Part shown: positions 9,950 through 18,532 of the stretch, one piece after another | Numbering within the stretch: position 1 is the first letter of the stretch | Layout: the number at the start of each line of letters is the position of its first letter | Assembly: GCF_004217545.1 (NCBI RefSeq) | Contig: NZ_SHKY01000001.1 | Coordinates: forward strand, 2,666,001 to 2,730,000 | Length of the DNA: 64,000 nucleotides | Direction of reading: 5' to 3' | DNA from: Krasilnikovia cinnamomea | Lineage (GTDB): Bacteria > Actinomycetota > Actinomycetes > Mycobacteriales > Micromonosporaceae | The notes under the pieces: generated by a model | Databases searched by the model: none | Told to the model about the DNA's origin: nothing | What the model saw: only the letters and a program-made list of their open reading frames with translations | Translations under genes and position numbers: made by a program

Positions 9950-11956
9950 GTGATCCGACGTCTTCTGGTGGCCAGCCCGGGTGAGATCGCCCGCCGGGTC
10001 TTCGCCACCTGCCGCCTGGTCGGAATCGAGACGGTGGCGGTCTACACCGACGCCGACTCCGACGCCCCCTACGTGTCCGAGGCGGACTACGCGGTCCACC
10101 TGCCGGGCAGTACGCCGTCGTCGACGTACCAGCGCGGCGACGTGCTGATCGCCGCCGCCCAGCGGTCCGGCGCGAACGCCCTGTACCCGGGCAACGGCAC
10201 CCTCGCCGAGGATCCGGAGTTCGCGGCGGCCGTGACCGAGGCGGGCATGATCTGGGTCGGTGCGCCCCCGAAGACCCTCGCGGTGCTGCACAACAAGATC
10301 GAGACGAAGCAGATCGTGTCCGAGGCCGGGGTGCCGGTCCTGCCGACCGAGACGGATCCGGCGGCGGTCACCCAGTTTCCCGTACTGATCAAGCCGACCG
10401 CGGCCGACGGCGGCCGCGGGATGCGGGTGCTGCGCGACCCGGTGACGCTGGCCGAGGCGGTCGCGGCGGCCCGGCAGGAGGCAGGCGGCGAGGTCTTCTG
10501 CGAACCGTACGTGGAGGACGCCCGGCACATCGAGATCCCGGTCTTCGCGGACGTGCACGGGGCCGTGGTGCCGTTCGGCGAGCGGGAGTGTTCCGTGCAG
10601 CGCCGCTACCAGAACATCGTCGAGGAGACCCCGTCCCCGGCGGTCGACCCGGCGCTGCGCGAGGAGCTGTGCCGGGCCGCGATCATCGCGGTCCGGGCCA
10701 TCGGGTACGTGGGCGCCGGCAGCGTCGAGTTCCTGCTCGATTCGGACGGCGGGTTCTGGTTCCTGGAGCTGACCCCCAGCCTGCAGGTGCAGCACGCGGT
10801 CACCGAGTGTGTCTCCGGCTACGACCTGGTCCGCCTGCAACTGCTGGTCTCCGAGGGCGGCAGCCTGCCGATGCCCGGCCCGCCCCCGATCCGCGGGCAT
10901 GCCATCGAGGTACGCATCTGCGCGGAGGACCCGGCGTACGCGTGGCTGCCCGCGACCGGCACCCTGCACCGTTTCGCCGTGCCGGACGTGGCGGGCTCGT
11001 TCCGCCCACTGTCGCAGCCCGGTCTGCGCCTGGACTCCGGGGTGGCGGACGGCTCGGTGGTCGGGGTGCACCGCGACTCGATGCTGGCCAAGCTGGTCGC
11101 CTGGGCACCGACCCGGCAGGAGGCGGCCCGGATGCTGGCGTCCGCGCTGACCCGTTCCCAGCTGCACGGCGTGGTCTCCAACCGGGACCTGCTGGTCCGC
11201 GTGCTGCGTCACCAGTCGTTCCGGGCCGGGGACACCGACACCGGCTTCCTGGACCGGCACCCCGAGGTCTTCGCCCCGCTGCTGTCCAGCGTGGACGCCG
11301 TACGTGTCTCCTGCCTGGCCGCGACGCTGGCCGGGGCCGCCGCCCGGCGCGCGACCGCGCCGGTGCTGGCGTCGCTGCCCTCGGGCTGGCGCAACGTCCC
11401 GTCCGGCTCGCAGACCGCCGTGTACGACGGCCCCGCCGGACCGGTCGAGGTCGGCTACCGGATGAACCGCCAGGGTGAGCTGGCCGGCTGGTGGGTGCGC
11501 GCCGTGGACCCCGAGGAGCTGGACCTGGCGGGGCTGGGTCAGGCCCCGACGATCGACGACCACCCGCCGACCGCGGTGGTGCACGCCGACGGCACCCGGG
11601 TGATCCTCGACGTCAGCGGCATCCGCCTCACCTTCGGCGTGCACCGCGTCGGCGACGTGTCGTACGTGGACAGCCCCGAGGGTTCGGTCACGCTGCGCGA
11701 GTTGTCCCGGTTCCCGCTGCCGGCGCTGGACACCGCGGAGGGTTCGCTGATCGCCCCGCTGCCGGGCGCGGTGCGCCGCGTCCTGGTGGTCCCGGGCCAG
11801 CGGGTACGCGCCGGTGAGCTGCTGCTCACGCTGGAGGCGATGAAGCTGGAGCACCCGGTGCACGCCCCGTCGGCCGGGGTGGTCGCGTCGCTGCCGGTGC
11901 AGCCCGGCGCGGAGGTCGACACCGGCGAGCTGCTGGCCGTCCTCGACCCGGAGTAG
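9950..11956 (+). CDS. Biotin carboxylase/biotin carboxyl carrier (alpha) subunit-like protein with altered active site
   Basis: 668 residues: ATP-grasp biotin carboxylase (about 1-440), a linker, and a C-terminal biotinyl domain whose LEAMKLEH places the biotinyl Lys at about 632. By alignment to the E. coli enzyme several key residues are changed. The catalytic segment EMNTRxQVEH reads ELTPSLQVQH (residues 273-282), so Asn290, Arg292 and Glu296 become Thr, Ser and Gln. His236 is Tyr (QRRYQN). The glycine-rich loop is TAADGGRGM rather than AGGGGRGM. RHIE, the RLD arginine and SVEF are kept. With the equally altered beta subunit just upstream this looks like a diverged pair, unlikely to carboxylate biotin in the usual way. 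Confidence 0.88.
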   Translation: MIRRLLVASPGEIARRVFATCRLVGIETVAVYTDADSDAPYVSEADYAVHLPGSTPSSTYQRGDVLIAAAQRSGANALYPGNGTLAEDPEFAAAVTEAGMIWVGAPPKTLAVLHNKIETKQIVSEAGVPVLPTETDPAAVTQFPVLIKPTAADGGRGMRVLRDPVTLAEAVAAARQEAGGEVFCEPYVEDARHIEIPVFADVHGAVVPFGERECSVQRRYQNIVEETPSPAVDPALREELCRAAIIAVRAIGYVGAGSVEFLLDSDGGFWFLELTPSLQVQHAVTECVSGYDLVRLQLLVSEGGSLPMPGPPPIRGHAIEVRICAEDPAYAWLPATGTLHRFAVPDVAGSFRPLSQPGLRLDSGVADGSVVGVHRDSMLAKLVAWAPTRQEAARMLASALTRSQLHGVVSNRDLLVRVLRHQSFRAGDTDTGFLDRHPEVFAPLLSSVDAVRVSCLAATLAGAAARRATAPVLASLPSGWRNVPSGSQTAVYDGPAGPVEVGYRMNRQGELAGWWVRAVDPEELDLAGLGQAPTIDDHPPTAVVHADGTRVILDVSGIRLTFGVHRVGDVSYVDSPEGSVTLRELSRFPLPALDTAEGSLIAPLPGAVRRVLVVPGQRVRAGELLLTLEAMKLEHPVHAPSAGVVASLPVQPGAEVDTGELLAVLDPE

Positions 11957-11968
11957 GCGAGCTCAAGC

Positions 11969-12017
11969 AGACCTTGTGGAGTTCTGGTCCGCTGCTAACC
12001 GAAACTCCGCAAGGTCT
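11969..12017. terminator. Bidirectional terminator between convergent carboxylase and kinase genes
   Basis: AGACCTTGTGGAGTT (11969-11983) pairs with AACTCCGCAAGGTCT (12003-12017), a 15-bp stem with one mismatch or wobble and a 19-nt loop. It sits just after the plus-strand gene and overlaps the last codons of the minus-strand kinase. Confidence 0.8.
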
Positions 12018-13170
12018 GGCCGATCTCGATCGAAGCGGGCGGAAGGGCGGCGGGCATCCGGCCCGCGACCGCGCGCACCGGGGGCCGCGACGGCAGCGCC
12101 AGCCCCGTAGCCGGCCCCATCAGCAGCAGAAACAGGCCGAAGCCGCCAAACAACCACTTGCGCCTCGCCCGCTTGGATCCGCTGGTCTTCTCGGTCGGGG
12201 TCTCATCGGGCAGGTCGCGGGTCGGTGAGGCTGGCGGGATCGGCCGGGGCTGCGCCGACGGCTCCGGCCGCGGCGGCACGAATCCGCCCGAGAAGTACAG
12301 ATTGGACGCCCCGGGCGTGGCGTACGGCGGGTGCGGCGTGCCCGGTCCGAGGTGCAGCCCGACCAGCATGTCGCGCAACTGCTCGGCGTTGGGGCGGGCG
12401 CGGGGGTCGCTGGCCATGCCGTAGCGCAGCACGTCGGTGAGCTCCCGGGGCACCCCGGGCAGGTCCGGGATGGGCTGGTCGAACATGTCCATGAGGGTGA
12501 TCAGGCTGGGGCTGCGGTCGGTCTCCCAGCGCGGCGGCCGCCCGCGCATCATCGCGTACAGGCTGGCGCACAGCGAGTACACGTCGACCGCCCCCGACGG
12601 GGTGTCCTGGCGGAACATCTCGGGCGGCGCGTACGCGGGGGTGAGCACCTCCAGGGTGACCGACGAGTCGCGCATCTCGCCGAGCACGGCCAGCCCGAAG
12701 TCGGCCAGCACGGCCGGGTTGAAGTGCGAGTACAGGATGTTGGCGGGCTTGACGTCGCGGTGCAGCACGCCATTGGCGTGCGAGTGCACCAGCGCGTCGG
12801 CGATCTTCACCCCGACGTCGCGGGTCTCGGCCGGGCCGAGCGGCGAGACCCGCATCCGGTCCAGGTACGAGCCGTCACACATCTCCATGATCAGGTACGG
12901 GTGCTGGTCGACGGTCACCCCGACGTCGAACAGGTCCACCACGTGCGGGTGCGACGACATCCGCCCCGCCGCCCGCGCCTCGCGCAGGAAGCGTGCCTGA
13001 TCACGGGCGTTGTCCAGGGTGCGGTTCTCCATCTTGATGGCGACGTCGCGCCCCACGGAGTCCTGGGTGGCCCGGTAAACGGTCGCGTACCCGCCGCGCG
13101 CCATGACCGACAAGCCGGACATGCCCGGCACGTACGGCGTAGGCAGGCTGCCAGGCGCGGTCTCCGTCAC
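11995..13170 (-). CDS. Serine/threonine protein kinase with C-terminal membrane segment
   Basis: 391 residues. Kinase domain about 15-270: Gly loop ARGGYATVYRA, Lys46 (VAIKMENR), HRD loop LHRDVKPANIL (137-147), DFG 157-159 and PPE in YAPPEMF in place of APE. A Pro-rich juxtamembrane stretch, basic KRARRKW and a membrane helix (FGGFGLFLLLMGPATGLAL) follow, leaving a short external tail instead of PASTA repeats, so what it senses is unclear. GTG 13170 gives a start just before the kinase fold. It lies 31 nt downstream of the cyclase/TPR gene on the same strand and is probably co-transcribed. Confidence 0.9.
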   Translation of the reverse strand: MTETAPGSLPTPYVPGMSGLSVMARGGYATVYRATQDSVGRDVAIKMENRTLDNARDQARFLREARAAGRMSSHPHVVDLFDVGVTVDQHPYLIMEMCDGSYLDRMRVSPLGPAETRDVGVKIADALVHSHANGVLHRDVKPANILYSHFNPAVLADFGLAVLGEMRDSSVTLEVLTPAYAPPEMFRQDTPSGAVDVYSLCASLYAMMRGRPPRWETDRSPSLITLMDMFDQPIPDLPGVPRELTDVLRYGMASDPRARPNAEQLRDMLVGLHLGPGTPHPPYATPGASNLYFSGGFVPPRPEPSAQPRPIPPASPTRDLPDETPTEKTSGSKRARRKWLFGGFGLFLLLMGPATGLALPSRPPVRAVAGRMPAALPPASIEIGQTLRSFG

Positions 13171-13201
13171 GGAATAGAAAATACGCCAGCCGGTCCCGGG
13201 A

Positions 13202-16200
13202 TCATCCAGGCACGTCAGACGCGAACGCGACAGATTCCGGCGGGTCCACGACGGACAGTGCGATCGTGTCCCGCAACGCCTCGGCCTTGGCCCGCTCGCT
13301 GACCTGTTCCGTGGAGTACGCCAGCCGGACCGCCTCCTCGGACGCCAGCTTCGCCTCCTCGATCCGGTCGGCCGCCGCCAGCACCCGGGCCGCCACCATC
13401 GCGGCCACCACCTTGCTGCGCACATCCTCCGCCGGGACCTCGATGGCGCGCTCGACCCAGGTCAGCGCCTCCGTCACCCGCCCCTGCGCCAGCAGCGCCG
13501 ACGCGTACGAGGAAAGGGCCTGCCGCCGCGAGAACAACAGCGACGGCTTGCTCATGTCGCTGGCGATCGGCGCCAGCAGCCCCACCGCGGTGGCCGCGTC
13601 CCCACTGCGCAGCCGCGCCTCGGCCAGCAGCACCCGCGGCCCCACCTGCGCGGGCGCCAGCGGGTTGTGCGGCTCCACCGCGGCCATCACCCGGTGCGCG
13701 TCCGCCTCGGCGCTGGCCACGTCCCCGCGCTGCAGGGACACGAAACCGCGCAACGTCAGCGCCATGCCCAGCAGCAGCGGGTGCCCGGTCCGGTGGGCGT
13801 ACCCGAGGGCGTCGGTGAGCAGGTCCACGGCGTGCTCCGGCTCGCCCAGGCTCCGGGCGATCGCGCCGCGCACCACCAGCGCCAGCCCGCGCCCCCAGTC
13901 GTCCGACATCCCCTCGAAGTCCCGGTACGCCCGGCGCGCCTCCCGGTCCGCCTCGGCCAGCTCGCCCAGCTCGACCGACGCGTACGCCTCGACCGCCCGC
14001 AGCGTGCCCACGGCCCAGCCCTCGCCCACCCGGTCCCCGAACGGCAGGAAGACCCGGGCCAGCCGCCGCGACTCGTGCAGCCGCCCCGCCAGCAGCCGGG
14101 CGAACGCCGTGGTGCCGCGCAGCCACGCCCGCCCGGTCGCGTCGCCCAGCTCGGCGAACAGCCGCGCCGCGCGCCCCAGCACCGCGTCCGTACCGGCGAA
14201 GTCGCCCCGGGTCGTGGTCACCCAGGCCAGGTTCTGCAACGCCCACGCCTGCCCGTGCCGGTCCCCTGCCGCCAGCGTCACCTGGTACGCGGCCGCGAAC
14301 CGGCTGCTGGCCTGGCTGAGCCGCCCGGCCAGGAAGTCCGCCATGCCCAGGCGGCGCATCGCGTTCGCCCGTTCGGGGGCCAGGTGCGCCTCGGTCGCCA
14401 CGTCGAGCGCCTCCTGCCAGGAGGCCACCGCCCGCGGCATGTCACCCAGCGCCTCGTGCGCGCGCCCGACCACCAATAACGCCTCGGCCCGCGACGCCGG
14501 GTCGTCGTCCGCGCCGGTGGCGATCTTCTCGCCGAACACCAGCGCCTCCTCGGCGCGCCCCAGCCGCAGCAGCGCCCGGGCGTGCACGAGCTGGTCGGCC
14601 AGCGGCAGACCGTCCGGCGCCAACGCGACGGCCCGCTCCGCGTACTCGATGGCGGCGGCCGGTTCGATGCTGGCCAGCGCCCGCCGGGCCAGCCGCCCCA
14701 GCGCCGCCACGCCGAGCGCGGCCACCTGGCGCACGGCCGCGTCCGGGCGCAGCCGCACCTCGTCGGCCAGCCCCATCGCGCATTCGGCGTGCGTGGCGAC
14801 GAACGCGTCGCGTTCCTGCTCGGTCAGGCTCAACCGGCCCGCCGCGTCGTACCCCAGCTCGGTGACCGTCTCCGGCGCCGCCCACCGGGCCAGGTACGCG
14901 TGCCGCTCCGCGAGATCCGCCTTGCTGATCCCGTTGTACGCGGCCTCGCGCATCAGCGGCGTGGTGAACGCGAAGCCGCCGCGCACCCGGTGCAGCATGC
15001 GGCGCTGCAGCAGCTCGTCCACCGCCCGGTCCAGCTCGACCGTGGTGACCGCACCCGGCCGGGTGTCCCCGGCGGTACGCCGCTCCCGCAGCGCCTCGAT
15101 CACCCCGGTCGGCACCCGGTCGCCGACCACCGCCGCGTCCCGCAGCACCGAGCGCGGCTCCGCGGGCAGCGCGTCGATGCGGGCCGCCAGCACGGCCGCG
15201 AGGTCACGGGAGAGCAGCTTGCTGTCCAGCGACCCGGCCGCGAGCTCCCACCGGCCGGACGGATCGCCGCCCACGGCCGGGATCAGCGCCCCCCGCTCCA
15301 GCAGCAGGGTGACCAGCTCGGCCAGGTAGAACGGGTTGCCCTGGGCGGTGGCCAGCAGCCGGTCGACGTCCGGCTGCGACAACCGCCCCCCGGCCAGGTA
15401 CGCGACGAGCAGCCGGGCGGCGTCCGCCCCGCGCAGCGGCGGCAGCGTGTGCACCTCGGCGTCGGCCAGCCGGGTCAGCGCCCCGGCCGTACGCACCAGC
15501 TCGGGGCGGCCGAGCAGCAGCACCACCACGGGGCCGTCCAACCGGGACAGGGTGCTGCCGAGCGCGTCGACGGTCTCGCCCGTGGCGTCGTGCAGGTCGT
15601 CCACGATCACCACCAGCGGGGTCTCCTGGGCCAGCGCGGTGAGCAGGTCGGCGACCGCCCGCGGCATCGCCTCGGAGTCGGGCGGCCCGCCGGTGGGCTG
15701 CCACTGTGCGACCCCCGCCGGGCCGACCGGGGCGGCCGGGGGTTCGCCGTACCCGAGCAGGGCCAGCAGCCGGTCGAGGTCGATGTCGGGGATCTCGCCG
15801 TCGCGGCCGAGCCGGTGCACGAGCTTGCGCAGCCGCTCCTCGACCACCGGCCGGTTCATCGTGGCGGCGACGTCGCGGGGCAGGCCGACCGACTTGCGGA
15901 CCAGGTCGGCCAGCGGCGCGAACCGGCGGCGTTCCCCGAACGCGCGGCAGCGCACCCGCAGTACCCGGGCCCCGGTGTGCCCCGCGAACCGTCCGGCCCC
16001 CACGTCGTAGCCGGTGGCCAGCCGTTTCACCTCGGACGCGAAGCGGGTCTTGCCGATCCCGGCCTCCGCGGTCATCACCAGCACCCGCGGGGTGCCCGAG
16101 TCGATGGCCTCGCCGAGGCGCCCGGCGACCCGGCCCAGCTCGGTCTCGCGCCCCACGAACGGCGCCTCGTCGCCCAGCCCGGAGCGGGTGCCCGGCGCGT

Positions 16201-16846
16201 CGTGCAGCCCCAGCAGCTCGTACGTCGGCACCGGCTCCCGCTTGCCCTTGAGCCGCAGCGGCCGCAGCTGGCGCCACGACGCCACGTGCCGGGTGCCGAG
16301 CGTGGTGCGGCTGCCCGCGTACACGGCACCGACGGCGGCGGCGTCGGCCAGCCGCGCCGCCGTGTTGACCGTGTCGCCGATGACCGTGTACTCCAGCGCG
16401 GCCTGGATGCCCGCGACCACCTCGCCGGTGTTCAGCCCGACCCGCAGTCCGAGCGGCGCGCCGCCGCCCCGCTCGTCGTCGAGCACCCGGCGCACGGCCC
16501 GCTGCATGCTCAGCGCCGCGCGGACCGCCCGTTCGGCGTCGTCCTCGTGGGCGACCGGCGCCCCGAACACCGCCATGATCCCGTCGCCGGTGAGCTTGTC
16601 GACGTGCCCGCCGAACGTCTTCACCGCGCCCGCCAGCGCGGCCAGCACCCGGTCGGTGACCGCGCCGACCCGTTCCGGGTCGAGGTCCTCCGACCAGGAG
16701 GTGAAGTCGGAGAGGTCGCCGAAGAGCACGGTGACGATGCGCCGCTCGGCGGCGGGCAGGGTGGCCGCGGCGGGCAGCGCGGCACCGCAGTTGTGGCAGA
16801 AGCGGCCGCCCGGCACGGGGACGGTTCCACAGACCGGACAGGTCAC
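13202..16846 (-). CDS. Class III adenylate/guanylate cyclase fused to AAA-type ATPase and TPR repeats
   Basis: 1214 residues. A zinc ribbon (Cys3, 6, 17, 20) opens the protein. A class III cyclase domain (about 35-215) follows with metal Asp44 (LFGDLSDFT) and Asp88 (KLTGDGIMAVFG), Lys84, and the transition-state Asn/Arg in GDTVNTAARL. All catalytic residues look present. An NTPase domain has Walker A AEAGIGKT (about residue 265) and Walker B VVIVDDLHD. The rest is a long TPR array (about 640-1200) with repeated A/G-rich helical pairs. Such proteins make cAMP or cGMP under control of the STAND-type sensor half. GTG 16846 overlaps the stop of the upstream hydrolase by 4 nt. Confidence 0.9.
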   Translation of the reverse strand: MTCPVCGTVPVPGGRFCHNCGAALPAAATLPAAERRIVTVLFGDLSDFTSWSEDLDPERVGAVTDRVLAALAGAVKTFGGHVDKLTGDGIMAVFGAPVAHEDDAERAVRAALSMQRAVRRVLDDERGGGAPLGLRVGLNTGEVVAGIQAALEYTVIGDTVNTAARLADAAAVGAVYAGSRTTLGTRHVASWRQLRPLRLKGKREPVPTYELLGLHDAPGTRSGLGDEAPFVGRETELGRVAGRLGEAIDSGTPRVLVMTAEAGIGKTRFASEVKRLATGYDVGAGRFAGHTGARVLRVRCRAFGERRRFAPLADLVRKSVGLPRDVAATMNRPVVEERLRKLVHRLGRDGEIPDIDLDRLLALLGYGEPPAAPVGPAGVAQWQPTGGPPDSEAMPRAVADLLTALAQETPLVVIVDDLHDATGETVDALGSTLSRLDGPVVVLLLGRPELVRTAGALTRLADAEVHTLPPLRGADAARLLVAYLAGGRLSQPDVDRLLATAQGNPFYLAELVTLLLERGALIPAVGGDPSGRWELAAGSLDSKLLSRDLAAVLAARIDALPAEPRSVLRDAAVVGDRVPTGVIEALRERRTAGDTRPGAVTTVELDRAVDELLQRRMLHRVRGGFAFTTPLMREAAYNGISKADLAERHAYLARWAAPETVTELGYDAAGRLSLTEQERDAFVATHAECAMGLADEVRLRPDAAVRQVAALGVAALGRLARRALASIEPAAAIEYAERAVALAPDGLPLADQLVHARALLRLGRAEEALVFGEKIATGADDDPASRAEALLVVGRAHEALGDMPRAVASWQEALDVATEAHLAPERANAMRRLGMADFLAGRLSQASSRFAAAYQVTLAAGDRHGQAWALQNLAWVTTTRGDFAGTDAVLGRAARLFAELGDATGRAWLRGTTAFARLLAGRLHESRRLARVFLPFGDRVGEGWAVGTLRAVEAYASVELGELAEADREARRAYRDFEGMSDDWGRGLALVVRGAIARSLGEPEHAVDLLTDALGYAHRTGHPLLLGMALTLRGFVSLQRGDVASAEADAHRVMAAVEPHNPLAPAQVGPRVLLAEARLRSGDAATAVGLLAPIASDMSKPSLLFSRRQALSSYASALLAQGRVTEALTWVERAIEVPAEDVRSKVVAAMVAARVLAAADRIEEAKLASEEAVRLAYSTEQVSERAKAEALRDTIALSVVDPPESVAFASDVPG

Positions 16847-17631
16847 AGCGGGTCCAACTGTTCCGGCAGCGGCGGTGATTCCCGTCTCAGGTAGTCGAGT
16901 TGGGCGCGGGCGGACGCCTCGGCCGCGAACCGGATGGCCGGGTCGATCTCGGGATAGACCACGTCGACGATGTCGCCCGCGGTCTCCGCCCCGGCCGCCA
17001 TCGCCGCCTCGACCTGGGCGAGCCGGTCGCGGCGGTGCGCCAGATAGGCCCGCGCGGCTGCGGCGCAGTCGGCCAGCGCCGGGCCGTGCCCCGGCAGAAG
17101 CGTGCTCTGGTACGCGGTGAGCATCGTCAGGCTGTCCAGGTACGAGCCCAGGTCCCCATCGGGGTACGCGACGACCGTGGTGCCCCGCCCGAGGATGGTG
17201 TCCCCGGAGAAGACCGCGTCACCCGTACGGAAGCAGACCGAGTCCCGGGTGTGCCCCGCCGTGGGCAGCACCTCGATCTCCAGGCCCGCCAGCACCAGCA
17301 CCCCGGCGGTCAACGGCGGCGCGCCCACGCAGTGCGCCGGGTCGGCCGCCCGGACCGGCACCCCGCCGAGCAGCTCGGAGAGCCGGGCGGCACCCTCGAC
17401 ATGGTCGTGGTGGCCGTGCGTGATGAGGATGGCGCTGACCGGCCCCTGGGCGGCGATCGCGGCGAGATGCCCGGGGTCGTCCGGCCCCGGATCCACCACC
17501 ACGGCGCCGGACGCGCCGGGCGGCCGCAGCACCCAGGTGTTCGTCCCGTCGAGGGTCATCGGTCCCGGGTTGGGGGCGCGGAGCAGCGTCACCCCGTCCG
17601 GCAACCGGTCGACCGGCGTGACACCCCGCAT
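16843..17631 (-). CDS. Metallo-beta-lactamase-fold hydrolase (LACTB2-like)
   Basis: About 262 residues with the metal motif THGHHDHVEG (HxHxDH), PTAGHTRDSV and FSGDTILG, followed by LLPGHGP and a C-terminal helical region similar to LACTB2/RNase Z-like proteins. These act on nucleic acids, thioesters or glyoxalase-type substrates; the real substrate is not known. ATG 17631 or ATG 17640 could start it. It is the positional counterpart of Rv3677c, next to RidA. Its last bases overlap the cyclase gene start. Confidence 0.88.
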   Translation of the reverse strand: MRGVTPVDRLPDGVTLLRAPNPGPMTLDGTNTWVLRPPGASGAVVVDPGPDDPGHLAAIAAQGPVSAILITHGHHDHVEGAARLSELLGGVPVRAADPAHCVGAPPLTAGVLVLAGLEIEVLPTAGHTRDSVCFRTGDAVFSGDTILGRGTTVVAYPDGDLGSYLDSLTMLTAYQSTLLPGHGPALADCAAAARAYLAHRRDRLAQVEAAMAAGAETAGDIVDVVYPEIDPAIRFAAEASARAQLDYLRRESPPLPEQLDPL

Positions 17632-17775
17632 GCAGGGCATCGTACGTCGCCGGCGCCGACCGGGCCGACCCCCGAACCGGGGCCGCCAGGCCCGCCGGTG
17701 GCAGCGGTCCACCGGCGGGTTCCCGCACCGTGGGTGCCGCCGCTCGGCGCGGCGGCACGGCCACCTACGGCGGGT

Positions 17776-18261
17776 TCAGGCGATCTCGGCGATCACATCG
17801 ACCTCGACCGGCGCGCCCAGCGGCAGTTCCGCCACGCCGACAGCGCTGCGGGCGTGCCGCCCGATCTCGCCGAGCACCGTGCCGAACAGCTCGGACGCCC
17901 CGTTGATCACCGTCGGCTGGCCGGTGAACCCGGGCGCGGACGCCACGAACCCGTTCACCTTGACGATCTTCACGAGCCGGCCCAGGCCGACCAGGGATTC
18001 GATCGCGGCCAGTGCGTTCAGCGCGCAGATCCGGGCCAGCTCGGCACCCTGCTCCGGGGTGACCTCGGCGCCCACCTTGCCCACCGCCTGCAGCTTGCCC
18101 TCGACGATCGGCAGCTGGCCGGAGACGTACACGTGGTTGCCCGACTGCACCGCCGGCACGTACGCGGCCAGCGGCGGGACCACCTCGGGCAGGGTCAGCC
18201 CCAGCTCCTTCAGCCGGGCGTACGCGTCCACGGCTCCGTCCCCGCTCACCGGCGTGGTCAC
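17776..18261 (-). CDS. ridA: RidA/YjgF-family enamine/imine deaminase
   Basis: 161 residues of the RidA fold, which hydrolyses reactive 2-aminoacrylate-type enamines and protects PLP enzymes. Family sequence is clear: VQSGNHVYVSGQLP, the central ALNALAAIESLVGLGRLVKI, and the C-terminal RSAVGVAELPLGAPVEVDV with the conserved Arg that binds the substrate carboxylate. Start GTG 18261 overlaps the stop of the small DUF4177 gene (GTGA), so the two are coupled. The frame is open upstream but that part is not conserved. Corresponds to Rv3678c. Confidence 0.92.
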   Translation of the reverse strand: MTTPVSGDGAVDAYARLKELGLTLPEVVPPLAAYVPAVQSGNHVYVSGQLPIVEGKLQAVGKVGAEVTPEQGAELARICALNALAAIESLVGLGRLVKIVKVNGFVASAPGFTGQPTVINGASELFGTVLGEIGRHARSAVGVAELPLGAPVEVDVIAEIA

Positions 18262-18413
18262 GATTTCACCCGCTTCATGTACGCGATCAGCTGTTCCGGA
18301 TTCGGCCCCGGGACGACCTGCACCAGCTCCCAGCCGTCCTCGCCCCAGTTGTCGAGGATCTGCTTGGTCGCGTGGACCAGCAGCGGCACGGTCACGTACT
18401 CCCACTTCTGCAT
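18258..18413 (-). CDS. DUF4177-like small protein
   Basis: A 51-residue protein that begins MQKWEYVTVPLL and contains DNWGEDGWELVQVVPG, the hallmark of DUF4177. ATG 18413 has a GGGAG ribosome site about 10 nt upstream. It ends YMKRVKS and overlaps the ridA start by 4 nt. M. tuberculosis has a similar tiny gene at the same place beside Rv3678c. Function unknown. Confidence 0.88.
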   Translation of the reverse strand: MQKWEYVTVPLLVHATKQILDNWGEDGWELVQVVPGPNPEQLIAYMKRVKS

Positions 18414-18532
18414 TGCCTGCCAGCTCCCTCATCGTCGGCCGCGACGCGGCCACGGCGTCAGCTTAGGGCTCGCCGCCCGGGCATTTTGGTTAGGCTGAGC
18501 GACAGCTCACATCCAGCACGGCAGGGGACACC

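Noticed and set aside
9725..11863. Long minus-strand frame opposite the biotin carboxylase-like gene
   Set aside because: Low-complexity His/Arg/Gln composition and no family motif; the plus-strand gene is clear.
13266..16894. Long plus-strand frames opposite the cyclase/TPR gene
   Set aside because: Ser/Arg-rich shadow translation with no recognisable domain.
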